A DNA stretch of 64,000 nucleotides from Paenibacillus sp. YPG26 (GCF_023704175.1 NZ_CP084530.1:2548501-2612500), one strand, 5' to 3'; counted from the stretch's first letter, positions 55,980 to 64,000 are shown. The notes: a model not told the origin generated them from the sequence alone. Made by a program: numbers and translations.

Positions 55980-57074
55980 TTATATTATTTTGTAAATAGA
56001 ACCAGGTAATTGCACAACCTGCTTTTTTATGATTAAAGATAACAGAACTGAATGCAAAAGTCCAAAATCCCATCCGGTTCCTGCGAGCAATCCATCAAAG
56101 CTTAGGCCGCCCTGCTCCAACATATGGTATATGTGCTGCTCCTGTTCTGTCAACTTGTTTCCTTTGTGCTCTACTTCTCTGCCAGGTGAACTCTTCCCGT
56201 TCAAGATCCCATACTCCTCCAATATATCCTCAGCCGAGGTAACAAGCTTGGCCCCCTGCTTAATTAAGCCGAGGGTGCCGCTGCTTTTGGGTGAGGTGAT
56301 CTGCCCTGGCACCGCGAACACATCACGGTTAGCTTCCATGGCTGAATCTGCTGTAATTAGCGACCCGCTTCTGACGTCAGCCTCAACCACCAGGGTTCCG
56401 CGGGTTAGCCCGGCAATAATCCGGTTCCTCTGGGGAAATAACCCCGGATGAGGCGGGGTTCCGACAGCATATTCCGACACCACCAGGCCTTCGGCCGCAA
56501 TCTGACGGTACAGAGACGTATGCTCAGATGGATACGCAGTATCAATTGCCGTTCCCAGAACAGCAATGGTTGACCCGCCACAGCGCAGGGCTGCCTCATG
56601 ACACACTCCGTCAATCCCTCTGGCCATCCCGCTCACAATCGTTACCTCATGATGGCACAATTCCGCCGCAATCAGCTCCGCGACTTTACGTCCATATGCT
56701 GTAGGGACCCTTGTCCCAACCATGGCGATCGAGAACGAAGCCAGCAGCTTTCTGTGTCCTTTCAGATACATTACCCACGGGGGTCTGACAGCTTCCTTCA
56801 TTAGTAGTGGATAATCCTCATCAAGCCGGGTCATCACTTCTATTCCTTTACTATGATTCAATGCCTCTCTCTGCTCCAACCATTCCTCGGTAAAATGAGC
56901 TGCCATCTTGACCGCCTGTGTCCCGGTAAATCCGCAGTTCATCCAATCTGCCGCCGTGAACTCGGTTGCGTTCTCTAATGAGCCGGCTTCCATAATCCGC
57001 TCTATACTCTTCCATCCGATCCCCGGAGTTTCGTGAAGTCCAATGAGGACTTTTCTTTTCATTATCATATCCAA
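55980..57074 (-). CDS. dprA: DNA processing protein DprA (Smf)
   Basis: Loads RecA on incoming single-stranded DNA during transformation. The Rossmann-like core shows GTRVPTAYGRKVAELIA, SGMARGIDGVCHEAAL, GTAIDTAYPSEH and FPQRNRIIAGLTRGTLVVEA; a C-terminal winged-helix-like region follows. I chose TTG 57074 (8 nt after AGGAGG), which gives 364 residues; ATGs at 57068 and 57062 are alternatives, and longer readings upstream include the ribosome binding site. It lies downstream of the sucD terminator. Confidence 0.93.
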   Translation of the reverse strand: MDMIMKRKVLIGLHETPGIGWKSIERIMEAGSLENATEFTAADWMNCGFTGTQAVKMAAHFTEEWLEQREALNHSKGIEVMTRLDEDYPLLMKEAVRPPWVMYLKGHRKLLASFSIAMVGTRVPTAYGRKVAELIAAELCHHEVTIVSGMARGIDGVCHEAALRCGGSTIAVLGTAIDTAYPSEHTSLYRQIAAEGLVVSEYAVGTPPHPGLFPQRNRIIAGLTRGTLVVEADVRSGSLITADSAMEANRDVFAVPGQITSPKSSGTLGLIKQGAKLVTSAEDILEEYGILNGKSSPGREVEHKGNKLTEQEQHIYHMLEQGGLSFDGLLAGTGWDFGLLHSVLLSLIIKKQVVQLPGSIYKII

Positions 57075-57265
57075 CCTATGTTCCTCCTCTAAATTAATAC
57101 GCCAGGGCATGCATGGATTCACACATGCATTTGGAATGAACCAAAGACATCATCACTGACAGTCAGACAATCACCTGCAAGGCCTCGGCATTTAACGCGT
57201 TTGTCCTCTAGCTCAATCCATGTTGATGAACGAATCTAGTAACCTTGCTGACCTTAGCAGCGCAA

Positions 57266-57311
57266 CAAAAAAAGCAACCTTCCTCCCGCATTTCGGGAAA
57301 GAAGGTTGCTT
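57266..57311 (-). terminator. Strong intrinsic terminator after sucD
   Basis: AGCAACCTTC (57311-57302) pairs with GAAGGTTGCT (57281-57272), with an inner TCCCG/CGGGA stem. TTTTTTT then follows on the minus strand. It lies about 120 bp after sucD. The remaining 190 bp up to dprA (57075-57265) show no gene and no convincing promoter. Confidence 0.9.
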
Positions 57312-57430
57312 ACCTTTAGAAAAAGTATAGCATATATTGGAAGCTTAGTTCTATTTCAAATTGCTGATTTAATCACGGCACTGTGATGAACACAGGAAGC
57401 GCCGGAAGTCGAGCACTGAAATAGCGTATC

Positions 57431-58360
57431 CTAATGTGTCGTACACTGGTTAAGAATACCGCGTTCTTCAAGCACACTCACAAGTGTTGAACCCATCTCG
57501 GCCGGGGTTGGAGCCACCTTGATGCCGCAAGCCTCAAGCATGGCGATCTTTTCTTTGGCCGTACCTTTACCGCCAGAGATAATCGCTCCCGCATGACCCA
57601 TGCGTTTGCCTGGAGGAGCGGTGACGCCGCCAATAAAGCCAACAACCGGCTTCTTCATATTGTCGCGTACCCACTCTGCCGCTTCTTCTTCCGCTGTACC
57701 GCCAATTTCACCAATCATAATTACCGCATGAGTCTCGGGATCCTCGTTAAATCTGGACAAGATATCGATGAACTCCGAGCCCTTCACCGGGTCACCCCCG
57801 ATTCCCACTGCGGAGGACTGTCCAATACCGCGAGTCGTCAATTGGTGAACCGCTTCATAGGTCAGCGTACCACTGCGGGAGACCACACCCACATGGCCCG
57901 GTCTGTGGATATAACCCGGCATGATACCGATCTTGCATTCGCCTGGTGTAATTACCCCTGGACAGTTCGGTCCGATAAGTACGGTATTCTTGCCTTCCAT
58001 ATAGCGTTTCACTTTCACCATATCGAGTACAGGGATGCCCTCGGTAATACAGATAACCAGTTCCATCCCCGCATCCACGGCCTCCATAATCGAATCTGCC
58101 GCATAAGCCGGCGGAACATAGATGACGTGCGCTGTCGCGCCCGTTGCTTCCTTGGCTTCACGAATCGAGTTGAAGATCGGCAGCGTTACCGTCTCGCCGT
58201 TCTCCAGAGTGATATCCAGACTTGTACCGCCTTTGCCCGGAGTTACACCACCGACCATTTGCGTGCCATATTCAAGCCCGCCTCTTGTATGGTAGAGTCC
58301 GGTTGCTCCCGTAATACCTGAGGTGGTGACTTTCGTATTTTTATCGACCAAAATACTCAT
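57431..58360 (-). CDS. sucD: Succinyl-CoA synthetase (ADP-forming) alpha subunit
   Basis: TCA-cycle enzyme that makes ATP from succinyl-CoA. The CoA-binding Rossmann segment ([20 protein letters not shown]), the [14 protein letters not shown] region and the phosphohistidine motif ([16 protein letters not shown]) are present. 309 residues. ATG 58360 has GGAGG at 8 nt; the TTG two codons before is too close to it. It follows sucC by 27 nt. Confidence 0.98.
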   Translation of the reverse strand: MSILVDKNTKVTTSGITGATGLYHTRGGLEYGTQMVGGVTPGKGGTSLDITLENGETVTLPIFNSIREAKEATGATAHVIYVPPAYAADSIMEAVDAGMELVICITEGIPVLDMVKVKRYMEGKNTVLIGPNCPGVITPGECKIGIMPGYIHRPGHVGVVSRSGTLTYEAVHQLTTRGIGQSSAVGIGGDPVKGSEFIDILSRFNEDPETHAVIMIGEIGGTAEEEAAEWVRDNMKKPVVGFIGGVTAPPGKRMGHAGAIISGGKGTAKEKIAMLEACGIKVAPTPAEMGSTLVSVLEERGILNQCTTH

Positions 58361-58387
58361 ATCCAAAGCCTCCTTCTAAATTCCGTA

Positions 58388-59548
58388 TTATGATACGAGC
58401 TCTACAATCTTGCGGGCACCGTCAGCCATGGAATCCGCAGAGACAATAGCAAGTCCCGATTCAGCCAAGATTTTTTTACCTAATTCGACATTGGTCCCTT
58501 CAAGCCGAACCACAAGCGGACGGTCCAGTGAGACCTGCCGTGCCGCTTCAACAATTCCTTCAGCGATAACATCACAACGCATGATGCCGCCGAATATATT
58601 AACGAAAATACCTTTTACCTTGCTGTCGGAAAGAATAATCTTGAATGCTTCCGTTACTTTCTCCGCTGTTGCGCCGCCCCCTACATCGAGGAAGTTGGCA
58701 GGATCGCCGCCATAATATTTGATGATATCCATCGTTGCCATGGCAAGGCCAGCCCCATTAACCATACAGCCGATATTGCCGTCAAGGGCAATGTAGCTGA
58801 GATCAAATTTGGAGGCTTCGATCTCCTTCGCATCTTCTTCCTCCAGGTCGCGCAGTTCGAGAATATCCTTATGGCGGAACAGGGCATTGGAGTCAAAGTT
58901 AAGCTTCGCATCCAGCGCCATAACTTCGCCATCGCCTGTAACCACAAGCGGGTTAATCTCCGCTATAGAGCAGTCCTTCTCAATGAATGCAGTATATAGA
59001 GCCAGCATGAACTTCACAGCTTTGTTCACAAGTTCATTCGGAATGTTAATCGCGTATGCCAATCTGCGGGCCTGGAATACCTGGAGCCCCACAGCCGGGT
59101 CCACAACTTCTTTGAAAATTTTCTCCGGAGTTGCCGCCGCAACTTCCTCAATCTCCGTACCGCCTTCCTCGGAAGCCATAAGCACGATACGGCCGGTTGC
59201 GCGGTCAACGACCACACCGACGTAATATTCCTTGCGGATATCACAGCCCTGCTCAATCAGCAGACGCTTCACTTCTTTGCCTTCCGGTCCAGTCTGGTGC
59301 GTTACCAGAACCTTGCCAAGAATCTCATTTGCATAAGTACGAACTTCATCCAGATTTTTAGCTACTTTGACGCCACCTGCTTTACCGCGGCCACCTGCGT
59401 GTATTTGAGCCTTCACGACGACCACTGGGCTGCCCAGTGCTTCGGCTGCTTCCACGGCTTCATCCACCGTAAATGCCACCCGTCCTTGCGGAACGGTCAC
59501 TCCATATTGCTTTAGGACTTCTTTTCCTTGATATTCATGGATATTCAC
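58388..59548 (-). CDS. sucC: Succinyl-CoA synthetase (ADP-forming) beta subunit
   Basis: ATP-grasp subunit that pairs with SucD. The 386-residue protein starts [20 protein letters not shown] and has [36 protein letters not shown] and the nucleotide-site loop [20 protein letters not shown] followed by NFLDVGGGA. Start is GTG 59548 with GGAGG at 8 nt. First gene of sucCD; the promoter lies in the divergent gap with comM. Confidence 0.98.
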   Translation of the reverse strand: MNIHEYQGKEVLKQYGVTVPQGRVAFTVDEAVEAAEALGSPVVVVKAQIHAGGRGKAGGVKVAKNLDEVRTYANEILGKVLVTHQTGPEGKEVKRLLIEQGCDIRKEYYVGVVVDRATGRIVLMASEEGGTEIEEVAAATPEKIFKEVVDPAVGLQVFQARRLAYAINIPNELVNKAVKFMLALYTAFIEKDCSIAEINPLVVTGDGEVMALDAKLNFDSNALFRHKDILELRDLEEEDAKEIEASKFDLSYIALDGNIGCMVNGAGLAMATMDIIKYYGGDPANFLDVGGGATAEKVTEAFKIILSDSKVKGIFVNIFGGIMRCDVIAEGIVEAARQVSLDRPLVVRLEGTNVELGKKILAESGLAIVSADSMADGARKIVELVS

Positions 59549-59618
59549 TCTAGAATCCTCCTATCAACGGGCGGTTATTAAGGTTATGAAAAATTCCATA
59601 TTATTTCAAACCCACAAT

Positions 59619-59646
59619 ATTGTATCATGTTTTTAAAACGCTTTCC
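59619..59646 (-). promoter_or_regulatory. Possible sucCD promoter with a cre-like CcpA site
   Basis: An extended -10 (TGATACAAT, 59627-59619) lies about 70 bp before the sucC start; no good -35 is seen. Directly upstream is GGAAAGCGTTTTAA (59646-59633), which matches the CcpA cre consensus at most positions. Carbon catabolite control of sucCD would make sense, but both calls are by eye. Confidence 0.4.
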
Positions 59647-59791
59647 TTAAAAAATTCAGGGATTCCCCACTTTTTTTGATATCGTTTTCATCGCGGGTTG
59701 AGAATGATCTCCCAGATACCTGGAATCTTTGAAAATCCGGTCTAGATAGAGTGATCTCCCTCCCCTCTCTACCGCTCATTCTAATGAGAAC

Positions 59792-59819
59792 TTGACATAT
59801 CAAGAAAATCATCTAATAT
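59792..59819 (+). promoter_or_regulatory. Sigma-A promoter of comM/yifB
   Basis: A perfect TTGACA (59792-59797) lies 16 bp before TAATAT (59814-59819) on the plus strand. This leaves a leader of about 100 nt before the ATG. The rest of the 379-bp divergent gap (59549-59927) is AT-rich with a short CTCATT/AATGAG palindrome at 59775-59788. Confidence 0.6.
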
Positions 59820-59927
59820 TTAATCATATTATTATGGATATGAAGGAATTTATAAGGAAGCACCTTTTTCCTCCCGGTATCTGGCTCTTGTATGCCAAGA
59901 CTCCAAGTGAAAGGGTGTTTTTTTGTT

Positions 59928-61511
59928 ATGTATGGAAAACTATTCAGTTCGTGCTTATATGGGATAGACGGGGTTATGATCGAGGTGGAAGTGGATCTGT
60001 CGAGCGGAATTCCGCAGACCGCAATTATCGGCCTGCCTGATTCCGCCGTCAGGGAGTCCATTGAACGGGTGCGCTCAGCGATCAAGAACTGCGGGTTCAC
60101 CTTTCCTCTTCAGAGAGTCACGATTAATCTGGCTCCCGCTGATCTGCGTAAGGAGGGCTCCGCCTTTGACCTGGCTATTGCTCTCGGTCTTCTGACCGCA
60201 AGCGGACAGATCACCCTCCCCGAACAGGAGAAGACGCTGATCATTGGCGAGCTGTCACTCGAAGGAGGACTGCGCCCGGTGTCCGGCGTACTATCCATGG
60301 TTGATTTGGCGAAAAGACAAGGCTTCACTTCGGTTCTGCTTCCAAGGTGCAACTCGGAAGAGGCTTTGCTTCTTGAGGGTATGAAGGTATATGGACTCGC
60401 TCATCTGAAAGAGCTGGCACGTGAAACCAGAGATTCCACAGCTAATCAAGGAACTCCCCTTCATATCGGTTCCTTTGACCACTTGCAAGTGCAGCCCTCA
60501 AGCAAGGAGGCAGTGACGGTACGCTTCCCGTCAGCCCATGAAGATTACAGCGATGTCCTCGGCCAGCTGCACGTCAAGCGTGCTCTCACCATCGCTGCCG
60601 CGGGCATGCATAACATTATCCTTATTGGCCCGCCAGGGACTGGCAAAACCATGCTAATCCGCCGTCTTCCCACCATTCTGCCCCCTCTGTCCCAAACGGA
60701 GTCTCTTGAGGTGACCAAGATCTTCAGTGCGGCCGGCAAGCTCAAGGAGCCGGAGGCCGGCTTGATTCGCACAAGACCTTTTCGGTCCCCGCATCATACG
60801 ATCTCACCCGCAGGCATTGTTGGCGGAGGAACCATCCCCAAACCCGGGGAGGTCAGCCTCGCCCATAAAGGGATTCTGTTCCTGGACGAGCTCCCCGAAT
60901 TCTCGCGCGGGGCGCTTGAGGTGCTGAGACAGCCGCTCGAAGACCGGGCGGTAACTATTAGCCGGACAAAGGCGGCTTTCACCTTCCCGGCCCATTTCAT
61001 TATGGCCGCATCGATGAATCCGTGTCCGTGCGGATACTTAGGAGCCGAGCCTCCGCTCCCGCCGTGCACATGTGGTCCAGGCCGAATTCTGCGTTACCGC
61101 GACAAAATATCAGGCCCTCTCCTGGACCGGATCGATCTGCAGGTCGAGGTCCCCCGGCCCGGAGATTGGCCCCATGATCCTGCACCTCTATCTTCGGCTT
61201 CCATGAGAGCGAAGGTTCAGGCTGCAGAGGCCCGGCAGCAGGAGCGTTACCGCAGCCACGCGATCTCCTGGAACAGTGAATTATCTGGTAAGACCCTGCG
61301 CCAGTTCACACAGCTCGGCAGAGAAGCCGAGGCATTGATGAGGTCAACCTTCGAGGCCTTGGGGCTGAGCATGCGTGCCTATGACCGGATTCTTAAGCTA
61401 GCACGTACGATTGCTGACATCGACCACTCGGATGAGATCACCTCAGCTCACGTGGCCGAAGCGATTCAATACAGACAGCTGGACCGCCGCAGCCGGGATC
61501 TGATGGGATAG
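59928..61511 (+). CDS. comM: YifB/ComM-family Mg chelatase-like AAA+ helicase
   Basis: AAA+ ATPase of the ComM/YifB family. In gamma-proteobacteria ComM drives branch migration of integrating transforming DNA; in Firmicutes its role is less studied. The 527-residue protein has the N-terminal domain (MYGKLFSSCLYGIDGVMIEV, PQTAIIGLPDSAVRESIERV), Walker A GPPGTGKTMLIRR, Walker B FLDELPEF, a Cys-rich segment (NPCPCGYLG...PPCTCGPG) and the C-terminal Mg_chelatase_C domain. ATG 59928 matches the family start. It is the only plus-strand gene and lies near dprA. Confidence 0.95.
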   Translation: MYGKLFSSCLYGIDGVMIEVEVDLSSGIPQTAIIGLPDSAVRESIERVRSAIKNCGFTFPLQRVTINLAPADLRKEGSAFDLAIALGLLTASGQITLPEQEKTLIIGELSLEGGLRPVSGVLSMVDLAKRQGFTSVLLPRCNSEEALLLEGMKVYGLAHLKELARETRDSTANQGTPLHIGSFDHLQVQPSSKEAVTVRFPSAHEDYSDVLGQLHVKRALTIAAAGMHNIILIGPPGTGKTMLIRRLPTILPPLSQTESLEVTKIFSAAGKLKEPEAGLIRTRPFRSPHHTISPAGIVGGGTIPKPGEVSLAHKGILFLDELPEFSRGALEVLRQPLEDRAVTISRTKAAFTFPAHFIMAASMNPCPCGYLGAEPPLPPCTCGPGRILRYRDKISGPLLDRIDLQVEVPRPGDWPHDPAPLSSASMRAKVQAAEARQQERYRSHAISWNSELSGKTLRQFTQLGREAEALMRSTFEALGLSMRAYDRILKLARTIADIDHSDEITSAHVAEAIQYRQLDRRSRDLMG

Positions 61512-61690
61512 TAGGTATTGCCCAGCCGACACTTTGCATATCTAGGTTGTAGGCCGGGCTATCCTGCTTCTGCGCTTGTTGGCAATGACAATTAAGTTCT
61601 AGAATAATGCCTTCCCGATGATCAACGTCAATTATTAGGCACCAGCCGATTCTTCATGCCGGATAGAATTCCAGCCGATTTGGTGGTGAA

Positions 61691-61781
61691 GATTGGGACT
61701 GTAGGATGTACTGCAGGATTGGGACTGTAGGATGTACTGTAGGTTTGGTGCTGTAGGATGTACTGTAGGATTGGTGCTGTA
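61691..61781. repeat. 26-bp tandem repeat, 3.5 copies
   Basis: Three full 26-bp units (61691-61716, 61717-61742, 61743-61768) and a 13-bp partial fourth follow one another with no spacer. The core is GGACTGTAGGATGTACTGTAG, with T/G changes at two or three sites. The unit length is not a multiple of three, and I see no coding frame across it. It sits in the 360-bp noncoding gap 61512-61871, which otherwise holds a weak GCCC/GGGC stem just after comM (61523-61560). Confidence 0.9.
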
Positions 61782-61816
61782 TGCGACAGTATGAGTCTCG
61801 TAATGTGCATTACAGC

Positions 61817-61851
61817 AAAAAAAAGGGAAGCCACCATCGTCTGCGGCTTCC
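61817..61851 (-). terminator. Intrinsic terminator after the small membrane protein gene
   Basis: GGAAGCC (61851-61845) pairs with GGCTTCC (61832-61826), and a run of eight T follows on the minus strand. It lies 20 bp after the stop of the 61872-62141 gene. Confidence 0.85.
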
Positions 61852-61871
61852 TGGCTGTTTATATGATAAAT

Positions 61872-62141
61872 TTATCCTCTATTGGTTCTCTGCATTTTTT
61901 TATACGAAGTAATTATCATCCCAATAATTAACGCTACTCCCAGGAAAGTAAATATTAAATATAATGGTGAGCCAACTACCCCGAAAGCCACTTTCTGCTG
62001 AAGCACTTCCACTTTGTCCCATTTGTTCTCCAATTCGGGGATATGGTTCTTAGTCTTAATATAACCAATGGTCACGGCTCCAGCTATAAAGACGATATGA
62101 ACGACTAGGGAGACAACTAGGGATTGAATCATTGTCTTCAA
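61872..62141 (-). CDS. Unknown small two-helix membrane protein
   Basis: A protein of about 89 residues with two membrane helices (about 8-28 and 58-79), a short polar loop (KTKNHIPELENKWDKVEVLQ) and a basic end (SYKKMQRTNRG). I do not recognise the family. TTG 62141 was chosen because it overlaps the stop of the preceding small gene by TTGA and has GGAG 11 nt upstream; a GTG at 62153 would overlap the site. A good terminator follows, which supports a real gene. Confidence 0.6.
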   Translation of the reverse strand: MKTMIQSLVVSLVVHIVFIAGAVTIGYIKTKNHIPELENKWDKVEVLQQKVAFGVVGSPLYLIFTFLGVALIIGMIITSYKKMQRTNRG

Positions 62142-62326
62142 TTCAGCAACCACTCCTTCATGTCTCTTAACTCAAACAGCAGACCAAATAGTGTTAATAG
62201 AGATTGTGTTCTCCTCTTGAATGGATATATCCAAATATGAATTTGATGTAGGGATATGAACATTATGTAATTATGATTATACGATGTTGATGCTCTGTCT
62301 CTCTTGAGTCTCGAGGCCTTACTCAT
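62138..62326 (-). CDS. Unknown small basic protein coupled to the next gene
   Basis: 62 residues, with a basic N-terminus (MSKASRLKRDRAST) and a hydrophobic middle (IMFISLHQIHIWIYPF; LLTLFGLLFEL). The start is well supported by GGGAGG five bases before the ATG. Its stop overlaps the following gene by 4 nt. I recognise no family; it may be a leader peptide or a small membrane protein. It could also be a decayed part of a larger gene, but no frameshifted match is visible. Confidence 0.5.
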   Translation of the reverse strand: MSKASRLKRDRASTSYNHNYIMFISLHQIHIWIYPFKRRTQSLLTLFGLLFELRDMKEWLLN

Positions 62327-62342
62327 GTATACCTCCCATTAA

Positions 62343-62372
62343 AGTTTAGCTACTGTAAGAGGGTCCCAGCAA
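62343..62372 (-). promoter_or_regulatory. Possible promoter of the two small unknown genes
   Basis: TTGCTG (62372-62367) and TAAACT (62348-62343) on the minus strand are 18 bp apart, just before the GGGAGG of the 62-residue gene. The leader would be very short. It is a weak match. Confidence 0.35.
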
Positions 62373-62472
62373 TATGGTAACCTCTCTGGAACATATTCGC
62401 GTTGCCCACAAGCAACTCAATCTTAATCAAAGATGTGCATAGACATGACTCTGCAACAAGCTTAATAGCCGC

Positions 62473-62514
62473 AAAAAAGAGACCTTAAAGTTAAATACAA
62501 CTTTAAAGTCTCTT
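62473..62514 (-). terminator. Intrinsic terminator after the DinB-fold gene
   Basis: AAGAGACTTTAAAGTT pairs with AACTTTAAGGTCTCTT (one mismatch) around a 6-nt loop at 62478-62514, followed by TTTT on the minus strand. Confidence 0.9.
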
Positions 62515-62547
62515 GAATGTCTTCGTATGTAAATGCTGCTCGAAGGA

Positions 62548-63051
62548 TTAGACCACAGGCGGCTGCATCCCGAAGGTACTCCACTCCTCCAGAGAAGGAC
62601 CATAAACACCAGGTACCGCAAGACCCGCCTGACGCATCAGAACAGTCATTTGTCCCCTGTGATGAGCCTGATGATTGATCACCACTGCAAGCGTGAGTCC
62701 TTTGGACCAAGTATCCCCGTACATCTCCGCAGTCTCTGCAAGTGTGCTGTCGGTCCATTGCTGCCTGATCGCATCGCTTAATGCTGTGCTGGCTTGACGG
62801 TAGCTCTCGGCAATGGCGCTCGCTGTGGCTGGAACCGGCGCATCTTCATGAGGGGCTTCGAACACAAGACCTGTCCGCGATAACATCTCATGCAAAGTGG
62901 TGACAATGTGCCATGCAATCCGTCCCAATGTCCGATGATTCGGTGCTATAGCCTGGGACAAGGATTCATCTGTTAAGGCGTTCAGAATGTTCCCAGTCAT
63001 TGCACTTTCGTGTTTCCAGCTTTCCTCGAACGATTTAAGCGTTGTGAACAT
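62548..63051 (-). CDS. DinB/YfiT-fold family protein (putative metal-dependent enzyme)
   Basis: A 167-residue four-helix bundle protein of the DinB superfamily. The three metal-binding His positions fit: the WHIVTTLHEML helix and the C-terminal NHQAHHRGQMTVLMRQAGL. Members include thiol transferases and hydrolases of bacillithiol or mycothiol; the substrate of this one is unknown. ATG 63051 has GGGAG at 10 nt; a TTG two codons before it is too close. It lies 33 nt after yraN. Confidence 0.88.
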   Translation of the reverse strand: MFTTLKSFEESWKHESAMTGNILNALTDESLSQAIAPNHRTLGRIAWHIVTTLHEMLSRTGLVFEAPHEDAPVPATASAIAESYRQASTALSDAIRQQWTDSTLAETAEMYGDTWSKGLTLAVVINHQAHHRGQMTVLMRQAGLAVPGVYGPSLEEWSTFGMQPPVV

Positions 63052-63084
63052 GAGCAACCATCTCCCTAATTCAAGTTTGTTTTG

Positions 63085-63483
63085 TTAAAAGGCATTTTCC
63101 ACATGCTCCAGCGATTCAACCTGTCCATCAGGTCCCAGCTGAACCGCGACTACATCGAACCGTACGGGTGAGTCGGAGCAATGACGGCTGTGAAGATACA
63201 CGGCAGCCGTTGATCTGACCTGGTTCACTTTACGGGGAGTGACAGATTCCATCGCAGTTCCGTAAGCTGAAGATCTGCTGCTTCGGCTTCGAACCTCCAC
63301 AAAAATAATAACATGATTCTGCTCGGCAATCACATCAATCTCGCCCGTTCGGCATCGCCAGTTCCTGTGTAAAATACGGTAACCTTTATCGGTTAGGTAG
63401 GACACGGCCTTATTCTCCGCGTAGCTTCCTCTTTCCTTTCGCAGATCCTTGTATTTCCCCTTAATCTTCGGATTATTCACCAA
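63085..63483 (-). CDS. yraN: UPF0102 (YraN) nuclease-like protein
   Basis: A 132-residue protein with a PD-(D/E)XK fold: RGSYAENKAVSYLTDKGYRI, NWRCRTGEIDVIAEQ and IIFVEVRSRSS, then a C-terminal RFDVVAVQL strand. The family is widespread and often near rnhB; activity is not well defined. Start is TTG 63483, 11 nt inside the end of ylqH, with AAGGGG at 7 nt. Confidence 0.93.
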   Translation of the reverse strand: MVNNPKIKGKYKDLRKERGSYAENKAVSYLTDKGYRILHRNWRCRTGEIDVIAEQNHVIIFVEVRSRSSRSSAYGTAMESVTPRKVNQVRSTAAVYLHSRHCSDSPVRFDVVAVQLGPDGQVESLEHVENAF

Positions 63484-63778
63484 GGCTTAGCCCCTTTTCG
63501 GCCGCCCGGTCTGAACGGTAGATGAAGCTGAGAATCTCGGCTACCAGCGCATACAGCTCGGGTGGAATCTGCTGATCCAGATCCAGCTTGGAGAGTACTT
63601 CCACCAATGCGGCATCCTCCTGAACCGGAATCCCGTGCTCCTTCGCCTTCTCCAAAATCCGTTCAGCCAAGTGCCCGGTCCCTTTGGCGGCAATGACAGG
63701 CGCTTCGTGCTCCGACGGCTCGTATTTGAGGGCTACCGCCCGCTTCATAGAGAGGTGTCGTCCTGACTTCTCATTCAT
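63473..63778 (-). CDS. ylqH: Stand-alone FlhB C-terminal domain protein (YlqH)
   Basis: 101 residues resembling the cytoplasmic part of FlhB after the cleavage site: KRAVALKYEPSEHEAPVIAA, LAERILEKAKEHGIPVQED and LSKLDLDQQIPPELYALVAE. It lacks the NPTH motif and the membrane part. In Bacillus YlqH lies at the same locus next to YlqG. It may interact with the flagellar export machinery, but its function is not known to me. Its ATG overlaps the end of ylqG by 4 nt. Confidence 0.92.
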   Translation of the reverse strand: MNEKSGRHLSMKRAVALKYEPSEHEAPVIAAKGTGHLAERILEKAKEHGIPVQEDAALVEVLSKLDLDQQIPPELYALVAEILSFIYRSDRAAEKGLSLGE

Positions 63779-64000
63779 ATCCGGAAATCCACTCCTTTAT
63801 AAGCCGGAGGTACATAGAGCGAGGGTACACTGTCCGCCCCTGGTCTGTCGGAAGAAGCATCGATGGGCTCCGCTTTTAGGGATAACAGCCGGTACCCGGC
63901 CGATTCGATAGCTCCGTGAATCTCCTCCTGCCTGCTCTCGATAAATGTTCCGACGGCCTCCTGCTCACTGTGTATCTTCAAGATGACTTTCTTGTCAGCC
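63775..64000 (-). CDS. YlqG-like protein with FliK-type C-terminal end (partial)
   Basis: Only the last 75 residues are in the window; the frame is open to the right edge (ADKKVILKIHSEQEAVGTF). The pattern of a strand with a polar end, then FIESRQEEIHGAIESAGYRL and LSLKAEP, resembles the FliK C-terminal (Flg_hook) domain. The position before ylqH matches Bacillus ylqG. The rest of the gene, its start and length are outside the window. Confidence 0.7.
   Translation of the reverse strand, partial: ADKKVILKIHSEQEAVGTFIESRQEEIHGAIESAGYRLLSLKAEPIDASSDRPGADSVPSLYVPPAYKGVDFRI

Noticed and set aside
61691..61781. CRISPR array
   Set aside because: Units are directly adjacent with no spacers, are only 3.5 in number, and no cas gene is nearby.
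61628..61837. 69-residue minus-strand reading frame across the tandem repeat
   Set aside because: It contains the terminator T-run and the repeat, has no ribosome binding site, and its composition looks random.
62427..62758. Minus-strand frames overlapping the DinB-fold gene 3' end
   Set aside because: They cross the terminator hairpin and are out of frame with the conserved DinB sequence; no ribosome binding site.

Overview
The window is a chromosomal segment of an endospore-forming Firmicute, most likely Paenibacillus or a close relative in Paenibacillaceae. The evidence is the gene order, which follows the Bacillus rnhB-to-infB backbone (ylqG-ylqH, sucCD, dprA, topA, trmFO, hslVU, fla/che, rpsB-tsf-pyrH-frr-uppS-cdsA-dxr-rasP-proS-polC, rimP-nusA-ylxRQ-infB), together with strong GGAGG ribosome binding sites, many TTG and GTG starts, and Paenibacillus-like protein sequences. 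Nearly every gene is on the minus strand, so transcription runs from high to low coordinates. Only the comM/yifB gene (59928-61511) is on the plus strand. I see no tRNA, rRNA, insertion sequence, prophage or CRISPR array.

From right to left: 64000-63085 holds the 3' end of a ylqG-like gene, ylqH (a stand-alone FlhB C-terminal domain) and yraN, overlapping head to tail. Next come a DinB-fold gene, two small translationally coupled unknown genes (62326-61872), a noncoding stretch with a 26-bp tandem repeat, and divergent comM. Then sucCD (TCA cycle), dprA (competence), topA, trmFO and the hslVU two-component protease. The codY and xerC genes found in this cluster in Bacillus subtilis are absent here.

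A terminator after hslU and a good extended -10 sigma-A promoter at 50097-50124 mark the start of the large flagellar/chemotaxis operon (about 50.0 to 19.7 kb, 36 genes). It runs flgB flgC fliE fliF fliG fliH fliI fliJ motE-like fliK flgD (TIGR02530-like gene) flgE flbD fliL fliM fliY cheY fliO fliP fliQ fliR flhB flhA flhF flhG cheB cheA cheW cheC cheD (membrane protein) sigD fapA (unknown) swrB-like, and then a membrane-anchored MltG-like N-domain protein. Most neighbours overlap by 1-14 nt or are a few bases apart. Together they encode the basal body, the type III export apparatus, the hook, the switch, the chemotaxis phosphorelay and adaptation system, and the late-class sigma factor.

The left third is the translation, lipid and replication backbone: rpsB with its own promoter and a structured leader, tsf, pyrH, frr, uppS, cdsA, dxr, rasP, an archaeal/eukaryotic-type proS, polC, and the rimP-nusA-ylxR-ylxQ-infB operon driven by a consensus sigma-A promoter. 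Intercistronic hairpin-plus-T terminators separate rpsB/tsf, tsf/pyrH, frr/uppS and proS/polC, so this block is probably several partly insulated transcription units.
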